The notes beneath the pieces are model-generated. The model made no database searches. It was not told the origin of the DNA and saw only the letters and a program-made list of their open reading frames with translations. The position numbers and the translations under genes are program-made. A stretch of 64,000 nucleotides of DNA from Erigeron canadensis (taxonomy: Eukaryota; Streptophyta; Magnoliopsida; Asterales; Asteraceae), in NCBI RefSeq assembly GCF_010389155.1, contig NC_057765.1, positions 9,362,001 through 9,426,000 of the forward strand, in the 5' to 3' direction. Positions 35,258 through 47,100 of this stretch are shown here, piece by piece. Positions within the stretch are counted from its first letter, which is position 1. Each line of letters begins with the position of its first letter.

Positions 35258-35286
35258 CTAGTACTCAGGTCCGTCTAATGGACGGG
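35258..35286 (-). mobile_element. Helitron-like 3' terminus
   Basis: On the minus strand CCCGTCCATTAGACGG (hairpin), a spacer, then CTAG followed by T. The 25 or so bases before it (ATATTTTGAGACTACC) match those before the 3' end of the element at 22505-23083, so the two belong to one family. The body would extend to the right on this strand. Confidence 0.55.
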
Positions 35287-36777
35287 TAGTCTCAAAATAT
35301 ATTAATCAAATATCATAACTTATTCAATACAAAAGCTAAAGAAGAAATATATGAAAATTAACACCATATAAATATTGATTTCACTTTACTTTAAAAGTGG
35401 GCCATTTATTAAATGAATATTAAAAAAAAAATAGAGGATTAACATGAAGAGAGTATTAAGTTATATTATAGATTCGTGACTCGTGAGCAACACATCATTC
35501 GGCAAACTCATTTGGTGAACAGAATTGGGAGCCAAGCAAGAACATTCATGTAATAAAGATTTTCTCCATCAAGCATCATTGATTTAAAGATGACGATACT
35601 TGGTTAAGGTTTGTGTTAACTTTTTTCTTTTGATAATTATTAATTAAATTTTTTGATACATAACTTATAAATATGAATCTTTTTGAATTATGATTCATAT
35701 GATTAAGTGAATATTAATTGACTATCATTTGACCGAATTTTCATTAGACAATTTATTATAAGTTAATAATTTATGCCAAGTCTATTTTGATTAAGGATTA
35801 AGACATGCCATTTAATAATATAAGTTGTGCCTAAAATTATTCATGTCAATTAATAAAATTATATATATGTAATCTTGAATAAATATTTGGTAAGTTTATT
35901 AAGTAAATTAATGTGTCTTTTGAGATTTGCGAGAGATACATTTTTTATTATTTTTTACAACTTATATTTTATTTAATTATTGCCTTAATTAAGTCTAGCT
36001 AATTAAAAATAGTTTTAGTTTAATATAATGTCTAAAACTAAATGAAATTGGGTTCGAGTCCCGCTTCCTACATTTGTGGGATAAATTAATATGAAGTTTT
36101 TCGATAGTACTAGATTTCATCCCAGACATGCGTGAAGTTTTAAGAGTAAGGATAGATTAGAATGTCAATATAAAAAAATGACCCATCTATAATTGATCAA
36201 TGCCGATGAGATTTTGCACTAATTTTTCACATAATGCTTCATAACCTCTACAAATGAAACATGTAAAAATCATGTTATGTAGATTTACACCATTATATGT
36301 ATAACGCTTTAGAGTATTATCTACCTCAATTTCAATTATAACTATTTGAATAACTCGTTTTGTCAACGGGTCGTTATTCTCACAAAATTATTTTACCCAA
36401 ATTTTGACTTGCACAAAATCTGACAAAACTAAAGACAAATGAGATAATTGAATAACTGATAAGTTCTTATTTTATTTGTGCAAGTTTGACAGATAATATG
36501 ATTGTCGAATTGAAAAGGAATGCGTAATCTGTTTTTATGCATATTGTAAAAAGTTACAGTTTTTTCCTAATAGATTTGGACTAAAAAAAATTAAAAAAAT
36601 TAGACATGTTAAATGTAAATAGGAAGAAAAGGTTGATCAACAAAATTAATTAGGTGGTTTTTTTTCAATTTTTTTTTTAAATTGACTTAATTTAGTTATT
36701 ACCAATTTAACTTGAGAAACACTTATCTATGTCATTTTTAAATAAATAAAAAGTAAAACTCAAGTTTTTACGAAAAA

Positions 36778-36921
36778 GGTTTGCTAAATACAGCCCTTAG
36801 GGCTGTGTTTAAGGTGCATAAATTATTTGTACATTTAACATGAAAATCAGGGGATGAGCTTTTAATATGGAAGATACAAGTTTTTTTATGCACGTTAAAT
36901 AGAACCCTTGTATTTCCCTTT
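36778..36921. mobile_element. MITE, 144 bp, with 8-bp target-site duplication
   Basis: It is flanked by ACGAAAAA on both sides (36770-36777 and 36922-36929). The ends GGTTTGCTAAATAC and, inverted, AAAGGGAAATAC continue inward as an imperfect inverted repeat (TTTAAGGTGCATAAA against TTTAACGTGCATAAA). An 8-bp duplication suits a hAT-type non-autonomous element. It contains no coding sequence. Confidence 0.7.
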
Positions 36922-37680
36922 ACGAAAAACTAAATACCCATTAAAATTGTGTACGAAATTCTAGTCAAGTCTAATTACTTTCACTTAAGATTGCATTTAT
37001 TAGTGTTTTTACAAAAAAAAAAAGTATAAATTAAAAGAAATTAGTAGATGTAAAAGGACCCTTCAAATAATCGGAAATATAAGTTAAACAATTCATTTAC
37101 ATAAATTTAACAATAATTACTTGGAGGTTATTACATATATCTATTGTATTCTTTGATTTTTTTTTTAATTATAATGTGAAAAAAAAACAAGAAGAAAATA
37201 ATTTGGTTTGGTTTTCTTATTTTCATTTGTAACACACCAAAGGGTGTTTTTTTTTTTTTTGGTTTTGTAGATTTTTGGTGGACAACAAGCAAAGAAACAA
37301 AATTTTTGCTTTCTTTTTACTGATATTTAAAACAAAGAGAGAAATCGAAAACAAAATTGGAAGTTGTTTTTTGATGATTCAGATCGAGCAGATATTATTT
37401 AATGTGTTTGAGTGGATTATCCCTAATATTTTGTAACTTATACGTGGCCATCAAGCAAAAGTATGTCATTTAGCTACTTTATACATTATGAACATGCTAA
37501 TTATTTTGGCAATCTCATAAAAACGCTTAGTAAACAAAATACGAGTATATATTTATTTTTAATCTCTAAAAAAGTACAAAACAATATTTCTTTTCTTTTT
37601 CCCCCAGTGTATGTAGCAAGTAGGTTTTTGTTTTACCGTATATATGTAGCCGCATCAAATTCAAGATTTATTCTTTTTAT

Positions 37681-38124
37681 ATGTTGAGAAAAGCCATAAA
37701 ACCCTTTCTTTCTTCATATTATTCTTCTCATTTTCTTCTTCGTCCTCCTCTGCTTCAATCTCACTCTCCCTTTCCCCTCTCCAATCGGTACACACATTCA
37801 CTCTCTCTCTCTCTGTATCTATCGATTTACATATACATATATACATATAAATATAAATATAAATATTCCTCTCTCTCTCTCTATATATATATTAACTATT
37901 ATTATAATTTAGAAAGTTATTAGTTACCTTATAATTTAGATTATTTATTATTTATTTTTACTATTAAGGTTGTTATTGTTATTATTAAATTAGTACAGCT
38001 TTAGTTAGGGCTTATATAACTTTAACTTATGCATTCATGTTGTTTTTAGTTGAAATTTATACAAGTTTTGGTTTTTTCTGTAATCAGGTTTATATCGTCG
38101 AAAGTAGGAGAAGACGCCGCAAAA
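37681..38124 (+). other. Mitochondrial presequence of ValRS (exon 1 and start of exon 2)
   Basis: Exon 1 (37681-37787) ends CG before GT and exon 2 opens with G, restoring an Arg codon. The 48 residues before the second ATG are rich in Ser, Leu, Pro and Arg, with only two acidic residues near the end, as in mitochondrial targeting peptides. The second ATG at 38125 is in frame, and its protein starts like cytosolic ValRS. Arabidopsis ValRS is known to serve both compartments from two starts; the same arrangement here is inferred. Confidence 0.75.
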
Positions 38125-41100
38125 ATGTCGAGCATGAATCCGGATGTTCAGCTTTCAGAGGAGGAGCTTGAAAGGAAAAAGAAGAAAGAAGAGAAGGTAA
38201 ATGAATATGAATCCTTCTGTTTAAGTTGTATAATATGTGGTTTAGTTGTTGTTTATGTACGAATATCGATATATAATCGCAATGTATGTTCACTAGACTA
38301 CTGGTTTTTGAAATGAGAGATTTTACTTTTTCATATCGTGTATGACGAATTTAGGCTTCTTTTTGACCTTATTCGGTAGTACATTAATGCTTGTAACTTA
38401 CTGAGTTCAAATGCTTGCTCCTTTTCGTTGTAAAAAGTTATGATAGTGTACGGGGTTTCTAGTTTTCGCACGTGTTTAGGTTTTTTGAAACAACTTTTGA
38501 AAAGGTGTTCCTTGTTTGTACGGCCCACGTCGTTGAACATAATAAGAGCAGGCTTCCCTAGAGCATAATAATTGTTAAGAGTGCATTGCTGTTGCGTGTC
38601 GTTATCTGCTACTATGTGTAATTATTCACGTTGGATTTTATTTGGTGTTCAGGCGGAAGAGAAAAGGTTGAAAAAACTCAAGGCTGCAGAAAAAGCTGAA
38701 GCAGCAGCAGAAGCAGCTAAACTTAAGGTACTACTCCATAGTATATTTTTATTTTATTTTTTCTTTAGTGACTTTGCTAGTGTCTTGAATTTAAAGTAAT
38801 ATGGTTTAATCAATTTACACTTAAGGCACAACAAGGGTCTACCTCTTCAAAAGCCAGTAAGAAGAAGAAGGAACGGGCAGATGCAGTGGACGAAAATCCA
38901 GAAGATTATATTGACCCCGAAACACCTGTGGGTGAAAAGAAAAAACTTTCGCGTCAAATGGCAAAGTCGTTCAGTCCTACTGCAGTGGAGAAATCGTATG
39001 TTACATGGTTTTTTTCTGCATCAACATACTTATAGTTAATTGTTAATATAATTGTTTTTTTATCAGTTATCCTATATGTTATAAATTAATTTTGTGCATT
39101 TATAGATGGTATCCATGGTGGGAGCAGTCAGGATTCTTCGAGGCAAATTCCAGCAGTTCTAAGCCTTCATTTACAATTGTGAGGCTCTTGCACTGCTCAT
39201 ATATTTTTGCATTAGTTTAAGTGTGGCCTGTTAAGTATCCATGAAAATCCATAGATAATGATTGGTTTGCTGTAGTTTGTTTATAATGGTTTTTTTAATG
39301 CGAAATTGCAGGTTCTTCCACCTCCTAATGTGACTGGAGCTCTACATATTGGTCATGCCCTAACTGCCGCTCTTCAGGTTTTTGACTTACTCTCATACTA
39401 TTTCTTAGTGATAGTTCTGCTTTACTATTCACTCAATCGAGGTGCTGTTGATTGTCAAATCCGCAGGATACAATAATTCGTTGGAGGAGAATGTCAGGAT
39501 ACAATACATTATGGGTGCCTGGGATGGACCATGCAGGGATAGCTACGCAGGTTAAATTGAATTTGAAGATATAAATACTAGATGTGGCAACATGGTCAGT
39601 TTGGCGGTTGGGTTATGGGTCAAAACGTTTATCATTTTCGTGGTCAAGTTGACTTGAAACACCGTTTTCTTGTTTCATTATATATTTGTAGTTAATCAGC
39701 CTTTTAAATATGGTTATAAAACTTAACTTATTTCATTAGTGTTTATTTTGCCAAGTAAGATATTATAGGAGGTTTTATACATTATTTTCTTTTTATCCCT
39801 TTAGGCAAGTTTGATCCATTCCCTTATTTAGGAGGTATATTCCGCACGACCGAAAGATATAATATACAACCCAAATTCATTTCATATGTAAATGGATTTG
39901 GAATTGCCCTGTTAGCTCCAAATTTGTCGTTCATTTTGTTGCATAATTGATATTGCCTCATTGATAGGTTGTGGTGGAGAAAAAAATCATGAGAGAAAGG
40001 CAACTGACCCGTCATGACGTGGGCCGTGAAAAGTTTGTGTCCGAAGTGAGTTTGATTTTCATAGATTACATTTTGTCTCTAACTCTTGATAAGTGATTGC
40101 TGTTAGCATCATGTTTGACTGTATAATAGTTTCATATATTTTTCAAAAAGTGTTCATAATTTTGTTTTTGTGTTGATGAAAGGTATGGAAGTGGAAAGAA
40201 GATTACGGGGGCACAATACTACAACAACTTCGGCGCTTGGGTGCTTCTTTAGATTGGTCACGTGAGGTAAAATCTAGAAAAGTTTTAGCAGTCTTTACCT
40301 TAGAATATCTAATGCATTTTTCAGGTTTTGCTATTTATTTGTTTTGTCTCGGCTCTTATTGAGACTTCTGAACTTGGCGTTATCTTTTGGCAGTGCTTTA
40401 CTATGGACGAGAAAAGGTCAAATGCCGTGACAGAAGCTTTTGTCAGGCTTTATAAGGAGGGTCTTATCTATAGGTATTATTAATATCCTTGGTTCTTTCT
40501 CTATATGAGTTTTGACATGGGTGTTGCAAGTACGAGTATTTGTTCATGTAGTGAAAGATTTTATTTTTCACTTAAGTTTCCTTGTATACATGTTTTTTCA
40601 GATGCTTTTATTGTATGCATGTTCTTTCACTTAAGGTTTTGCGTCATGGACACGAATACAAAGATATACTCTATTAGCGTTATATAAATCCAATGTTAAA
40701 TATTCTAGAAGTTTATGTATATTCTATTTTAGATAACTATTGAATGGGATCAAAATTTAATTCTTCAAATCCAAATTAAGGAAAACCTTAAAATACACTC
40801 AGGAAGTGTAGTTATAATTTGTAAATACACATAAAGATAGATTCACGTGCTAACCTTTAAAAGCGTAAATCATCAAATTTTATAGTTTAAAATATAAATT
40901 AAAGAAAGTTGGGAAAGACAAAATAAAGCAAAAAGATCAATATAGCCTTATATCAGTATCCACTTCAAATTTTTTTAATGTAATTGATATAGTAGATGAT
41001 GTGGATTCCTTTGCTTCTTATTCAGAGATTTACGGCTAGTCAACTGGGATTGTGTCCTGCGAACAGCAATATCTGATATTGAGGTAGGTCGTGAGAGCTA

Positions 41101-44100
41101 GTTTTCGAGACCTATATGACCAATCAAATTCATTTCTTATTTTATGGCTGTGTGTATAGGTAGATTATGTTGATATCAAAGAGAAAACGCCTCTTAAGGT
41201 TCCTGGGTATAAAAACCTGGTGGATTTTGGTGTTTTGACATCATTTGCATACCCTCTCGAGGAAAATCTTGGAGAAATTATTGTGGCTACTACCAGAGTG
41301 GAAACAATGCTTGGAGATACTGCAATTGCTGTTCACCCTGAAGACCCAAGATACAAACATCTTCATGGAAAGTTTGCCAGTCATCCATTCAATGGAAGAA
41401 GACTTCCTATAGTTTGTGATGCTATACTTGTTGACCCGAAGTTTGGAACTGGTGCAGTGAAGGTAAAATGATCTGTTATAGACAAAAGGTGGCCAACTAG
41501 GCGAGTTCAATTGTTTATTCCGGTGCTGGTCAAGTAGGGTGCTAAATATGATTACAAAACTGTCATTACTAAAAAGAATACAACTCTTTTAAATAAAGTG
41601 ATTCAAGGTCTTTTCTGTATTTCCACACACTTCAGATGACTTTTAAACTTTTTGACCATTAGAGATATATTATTTATTTGATTTGTGTATAGGTAAACCA
41701 GTAGTAAACTTCGCCATCTTTATTGAAGACCATGAAACTGCTTGAAATCATTCTGTTATATCATTTCATAGTTTTGATTTTTGGGGTAATAATGCAGATA
41801 ACTCCAGCTCATGATCCAAATGATTTTGAGGTTGGGAAGCGTCATAAACTGGAGTTCATCAACATATTCACTGATGATGGGAAGATAAATAGTAATGGAG
41901 GTTCCGATTTTGTAGGAATGCCACGCTTTGAAGCTCGTGTGGCGATAACCGAAGCTTTGAAGTCCAAGGTATTCATACGTTTATTAATATTATAGTAACG
42001 GTCTTCCAGTATATTGATATCTATCTTTTTATGCCTACAGAAACTGTATAGAGGGGAACAGAAAAACGAAATGCGGCTTGGTGTTTGTTCTAGAACTAAT
42101 GATGTGGTTGAACCTATGATTAAGCCTCAGTGGTATGTCAGCTGCAGTAGTTTGGCCAAGGAAGCACTTGAGGCTGTCACTGATGAGACAAATAAGAAAA
42201 TTGATATAATTCCTAAACAATATGTTGCGGAATGGAAAAGGTTATGTCACTGTCAATCAACTTTCTTAAGTTAATCTTGTACCTGCAAGTAGACATGGCA
42301 ATATTGGTGGGCGGAGCTGTCTGTTAAGATGGGAAATTTTTTATATTGGCCAAAGCTCGATGGGACATGCTGACTGACCTGAAATATATTTTAAAAAAAG
42401 ATTTAGTAGGTTTCATGCATTAGTGACTTGAACATGCAGCTCTAAGGAAGGGTCTGTGGTTCAAATCCTATGATCCAACTTAGCATTTAGCTTTTTCATT
42501 CATTAAAATCTGTTCAGTATTAGCTATCTAACTATCTAAGATATTCATTTGTGTACAAGCACACAAATTCATGACCTCCTTCAGTGAACTAAATATAGAT
42601 TATTATTTTATAGATGGCTTGAGAACATTCGTGATTGGTGTATATCAAGGCAGCTTTGGTGGGGTCATCGTGTTCCTGCATGGTATGTTACCTTGGAGGA
42701 TGACGAACTTCAGGAAATTGGGGCATACGCAAGCCATTGGGTGGTTGCCAGGAATGAGAAAGAGGCTGAGGGGGAGGCTAACAGAATCTTTGCAGGAAAA
42801 AGGTTTCAGTTGGCTCAAGATCCCGATGTTCTAGACACCTGGTTTTCTTCGGGGCTATTCCCATTATCTGTTTTGGGGTGGCCAGATGACACCCAAGATT
42901 TGAAAACTTTTTACCCAACTTCTGTTCTTGAAACCGGGCACGACATTCTCTTCTTTTGGGTTGCTCGCATGGTAATGCTTGGCATGAAATTGGGAGGTGA
43001 TGTACCCTTCAAAAAGGTTAGTTAAGTTTAAATTGTTGTTAAATGTGAATTTATGCAATCTTTACCCAAAATGTAAGGGCACTTTGTTTATATAACGAGG
43101 AAGGTGAATTATCGTTAGCAATGGCGGCTCTAGGAATTCTAGTCAGGATATACCTCACCTATTAAAAATCTTCTTAAACAACTTATTTCCATAGATACTC
43201 TGGTTTTTGGTTTAGATATACAGTTTGGGTTTTTATTAAGGGTTTATTTTAATTTATTGTCTATATGTATAATAATTCTTCTGTCCCAAATTGGCATTTA
43301 CAGACTTAAAAATTTGTTTTACAATAGGTGTAATTAGTGAAACATTTAGGTGATAAAATGATAGTTTTGTCCTTGCATTCAGTACACGATCAAGTTAAAT
43401 ATGAATAATTATTATTTAATGGTAAATTAAGTAATTGACTAAGTAATATGCATTTCAGTTGAAATTGAACATTTGTTTTGGGATAAATGATCGAGTAATA
43501 AATAAATGAGATAGAGTATTAGACAATTTAGACAAGTGCGTTATTATATAGGGTAGCTAAGTGTTAGTATGCATTCTATATAATATAACCATCTGTATTC
43601 CGTATGATTTGAACATCAATCAATAATAATATGAGCTGATATGGTATCAGAGCCAATCACTCTCAAACCCTAAAAATATAATAATACTAATAAATAAAAA
43701 AAAAAATCTGTCGGCAGCAGCCACAATCCAATTGGCAGCCACAATCCAATCCAATCGGTTGCAACAACACATCAACAACCATCTGCCCCACTTCCAATCT
43801 CCAATCTTTCAAGAGATCAGAAGAACACAACTCGATCTCTACCAACTAATTTTTAGTATTTTTTATCATCATCATCATTATTATTATTTTTTAATCTGTG
43901 GGTTTGCTGCATAAAGAACAAATACCATCAACATCAATTTCTCAAATTTTTTGATCAGCAATCTGTCCTCAACAGCATTCAACAACAACTTCGATCTCTC
44001 CAAATCATGGCGGCTCAACATGGGTATCAACTGAACCCGATTACATTTGCTACAACTCCACCATCACATAGTAACTTCAACAACAGTTGTCACAATAGTG

Positions 44101-47100
44101 GAACCAACAATAATTTTCGAAGCAATCACCAAGGAAAACAAGACACTAGAAAGTTTTCTTGGGCATCAACCAAAACAATAATTTCTGGTTATTGCAATCG
44201 ATGTGGAATCGGCCATCTCGTGTCAGGATGCCCTAAGCGTCCATCCTTTGTCACACAAACATCCAATTTTTCTCGTGCTCCACCTCAAGCTTACAATGCT
44301 CATGCCCCAAGCAACTCTTATACTACTTGGAATCCCGACACTGGAGCTACTCACCATGGCACTCCAGACTTGGCAAGTCTAGACAACTCTGAACTATATC
44401 ATGGTAACGATTCTCTGCGAGTTGGTGACGGTAACCCATTGCCTATTTTTCATATTGGCTCAAAATCAATTTCCACCTCACACAAAACTCTTAACCTAAA
44501 TGATATTCTACATGTACCTGCCTTACAAAAGAACTTTCTATCTGTTCAAAAGTTTTGCCTTGATAAAAATGTCTTTTTTGAATTCCATTCTTCCTTTTTT
44601 ACTGTGAAGGATGAGGCTACACACGATATCCTTTTTATGGGTCCTAGTGAACAAGGCTTGTATTCTATCCGCCTTCCATCCTTTCAGCCTGTCCCTAAGG
44701 TTGCCTTCACTGCCTTTAAAGCCCCTGCCTCCATTTGGCATCAACGATTAGGTCATCCACACAGTCGTGTTTTTCATTCTATTGTTTCCTCTTGTTCCTT
44801 ACCAGTTTCCAATAAACTATCCACGTCCTTATGTACGTCTTGTCAACTTGGCAAGTTGGCCAAACTTTCTTTGCCAAATTCTTCTTTTCATAGTAACAAC
44901 ATTTTGGACTTGGTTTATTGTGATGTTTGGGGTCCTACCATGAACTCTTTAGATGGTTATTGTTTCTTTTTGCTATGTGTTGATCATCATACACGTTATA
45001 TGTGGTTTTTTCCTCTTGTAAATAAATTTGATGTTTTTGTGACCTTTACAAATTTTGTTCGCATGGCCGAAAGACAGTTCATTACCAAACTTAAAAATGT
45101 CCAAACAGATTGGGGGGGGGGGGAATCTTTCTTCTTTCTTCACCTCTCTTGGTATAGTCCATCGTTGCTCATGTCCCCACACAAGTGAACAAAATGGGAT
45201 AGCTGAGAGACGTCATCGTCATGTTGTTGAAACCGGTCTTACGCTCCTCCCACAGTCTGGTTTACCCCAACGTTTTTGGTCCTTTGCTTTTCAAACGGCT
45301 GTCTACCTTATCAATAGACTGCCTTCTCATGTTTCCTCTAAATACAACACCTACACCTCCCCTTATGTCTCTATTTTTCCTGACCCAGTCCCTAATCTTT
45401 ACTCTTTTACCGATAACACACCTGTTACCCCATCACCTACCACAAATCACTACTACTCCGCCATCATCCCCACCATCACAGCCTCCAAACCAAACGCCAC
45501 CACCACAACCACAACCATCTCCACACCACCACCACCACAACCACAACCAAAGCCACCTCGTCCTCGTCCTTCTAATCTTCGCCCTAACCTGAAGCAAACC
45601 ACCTTCTTTGATCCTTCTGCCCATATAGCTCACAAAACACGTATACCATATGAACCAACCTCCTTTACCGTTGCTAACACCTCCCCGGAGTGGCGTCGTG
45701 CCATGACTGATGAGTTTGACGCCTTGCATAAGAATGGAACCTGGTCCTTAGTACCACCTGTCAGGAATGCTAATGTTATTGATTGTAAATGGGTATACAA
45801 GTTAAAGACGGACCAACATGGTAACTTGACTTGTCATAAGGCACGACTTGTGGCCAAAGGCTTCCACCAAAGGTCCGGCATCGATTATAATGAGACTTTT
45901 AGTCCTGTTATTAAGCCTGCCACAATACGAACAGTTCTTTCAATAGCTGTTTCTCTGGGTTGGTCTTTAAGGCAACTGGATGTTCAAAATGCGTTTCTTC
46001 ATGGTGACCTGCAAGAGACTATTTACATGCGTCAACCTCCGGGTTTTGTGGACCCCTCAAGACCTGATCATGTGTGTCTCCTTCATAAGTCATTATATGG
46101 CCTCAAACAGGCACCACGTGCGTGGTTTACAAAGCTCTCAACGGTTTTATTTTAACTCGGATTTCAGGGCTCTAAAACAGATCCTTCTCTCTTTATTCTT
46201 AGACAGGCTGGTACACTTATTTACATGCTGGTTTATTTGGATGACATTATAATTACGGGAAACAATAACCGGTCTGTCACTAATATCATCCACCAACTTG
46301 GGGCTAAACTTGCAGTTAAAGAGTTGGGTCGTTTAAGCTACTTTCTTGGTATTGAGGTGCTTCATCAAAACTCGGATGTCATACTTTCACAAGGGAAATA
46401 TCTGCTTGATATCATTCAAAGAGCTGGTCTACTTGATTCCAAACCTGTCTCCTCCCCAATGTGTCCCAAGTCTGTTCTTCTCCCTGGCGACAGTCCTGCT
46501 TTTAGTGATTCAACTCGCTATCGGCAGGTTGTGGGTGCTCTACAGTATGCTACTTTATCACGATCAGATATTTCTTTTGCGGTAAATAAAGTCTGTCAAT
46601 ATATGCATGCCCCGACTGAAAACCACTGGACTGCTGTTAAACGGATTGTTCGTTATCTGAAAGGTACTACTGATCTCGGCCTTCTGTTTAAACATAGATC
46701 TAGTTCCCTTCTTCATGCTTTTTCAGATTCTTTTTGGGATGACCGCCTGGTACCCATACAAGCTTATTTGGATTCTGACTGGGCTGGTTGCCTGGCTGAC
46801 CGTCGATCCACGGGGGGCTATGCAATCTTCTTGGGCTCAAACTTAATCTCCTGGTCTGCTCGTAAGCAGAAAACTGTCTCTCGGTCCTCTACTGAATCAG
46901 AATATAAGGCCATTGCTGATACGGTTGCTGAGGTAATCTGGTTAAAATCACTTCTACTAGAGCTTGGTGTTAATTCAACGAAACCAACATTGTGGTGTGA
47001 CAATCTTGGTGCAACTTATCTTTCCGCCAATCCTGTTTTCCATGCTCGTACAAAACATGTTGAAATCGATTTTCACTTCGTTCGAGAACAGGTTGCTCAA

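Larger units (their letters stand above)
34355..37680. other. Intergenic DNA between copia 1 and ValRS
   Basis: There is no host gene that I can support. Two Helitron-like 3' ends (34534-34562 and 35258-35286, minus strand) and a MITE (36778-36921) are listed separately. A GGGTTCGAGTCCC motif at about 36052 looks like a pol III box B, but no box A or tRNA fold accompanies it. The segment just before 37680 should contain the ValRS promoter; TATATATGTAGCCGC near 37640 is a possible TATA region. Confidence 0.55.

Noticed and set aside
36040..36090. Possible tRNA gene or SINE head at GGGTTCGAGTCCC
   Set aside because: Only a box B-like motif is present. There is no box A at the right distance and no cloverleaf can be drawn.
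42440..42480. Another box B-like GGTTCAAATCC in ValRS intron 14
   Set aside because: It has no box A and no tRNA fold; chance match in AT-rich intronic DNA.
45433..45729. Trp/Gly-rich minus-strand frame in copia 2
   Set aside because: Opposite-strand shadow of the Pro- and Thr-rich linker of the copia polyprotein.
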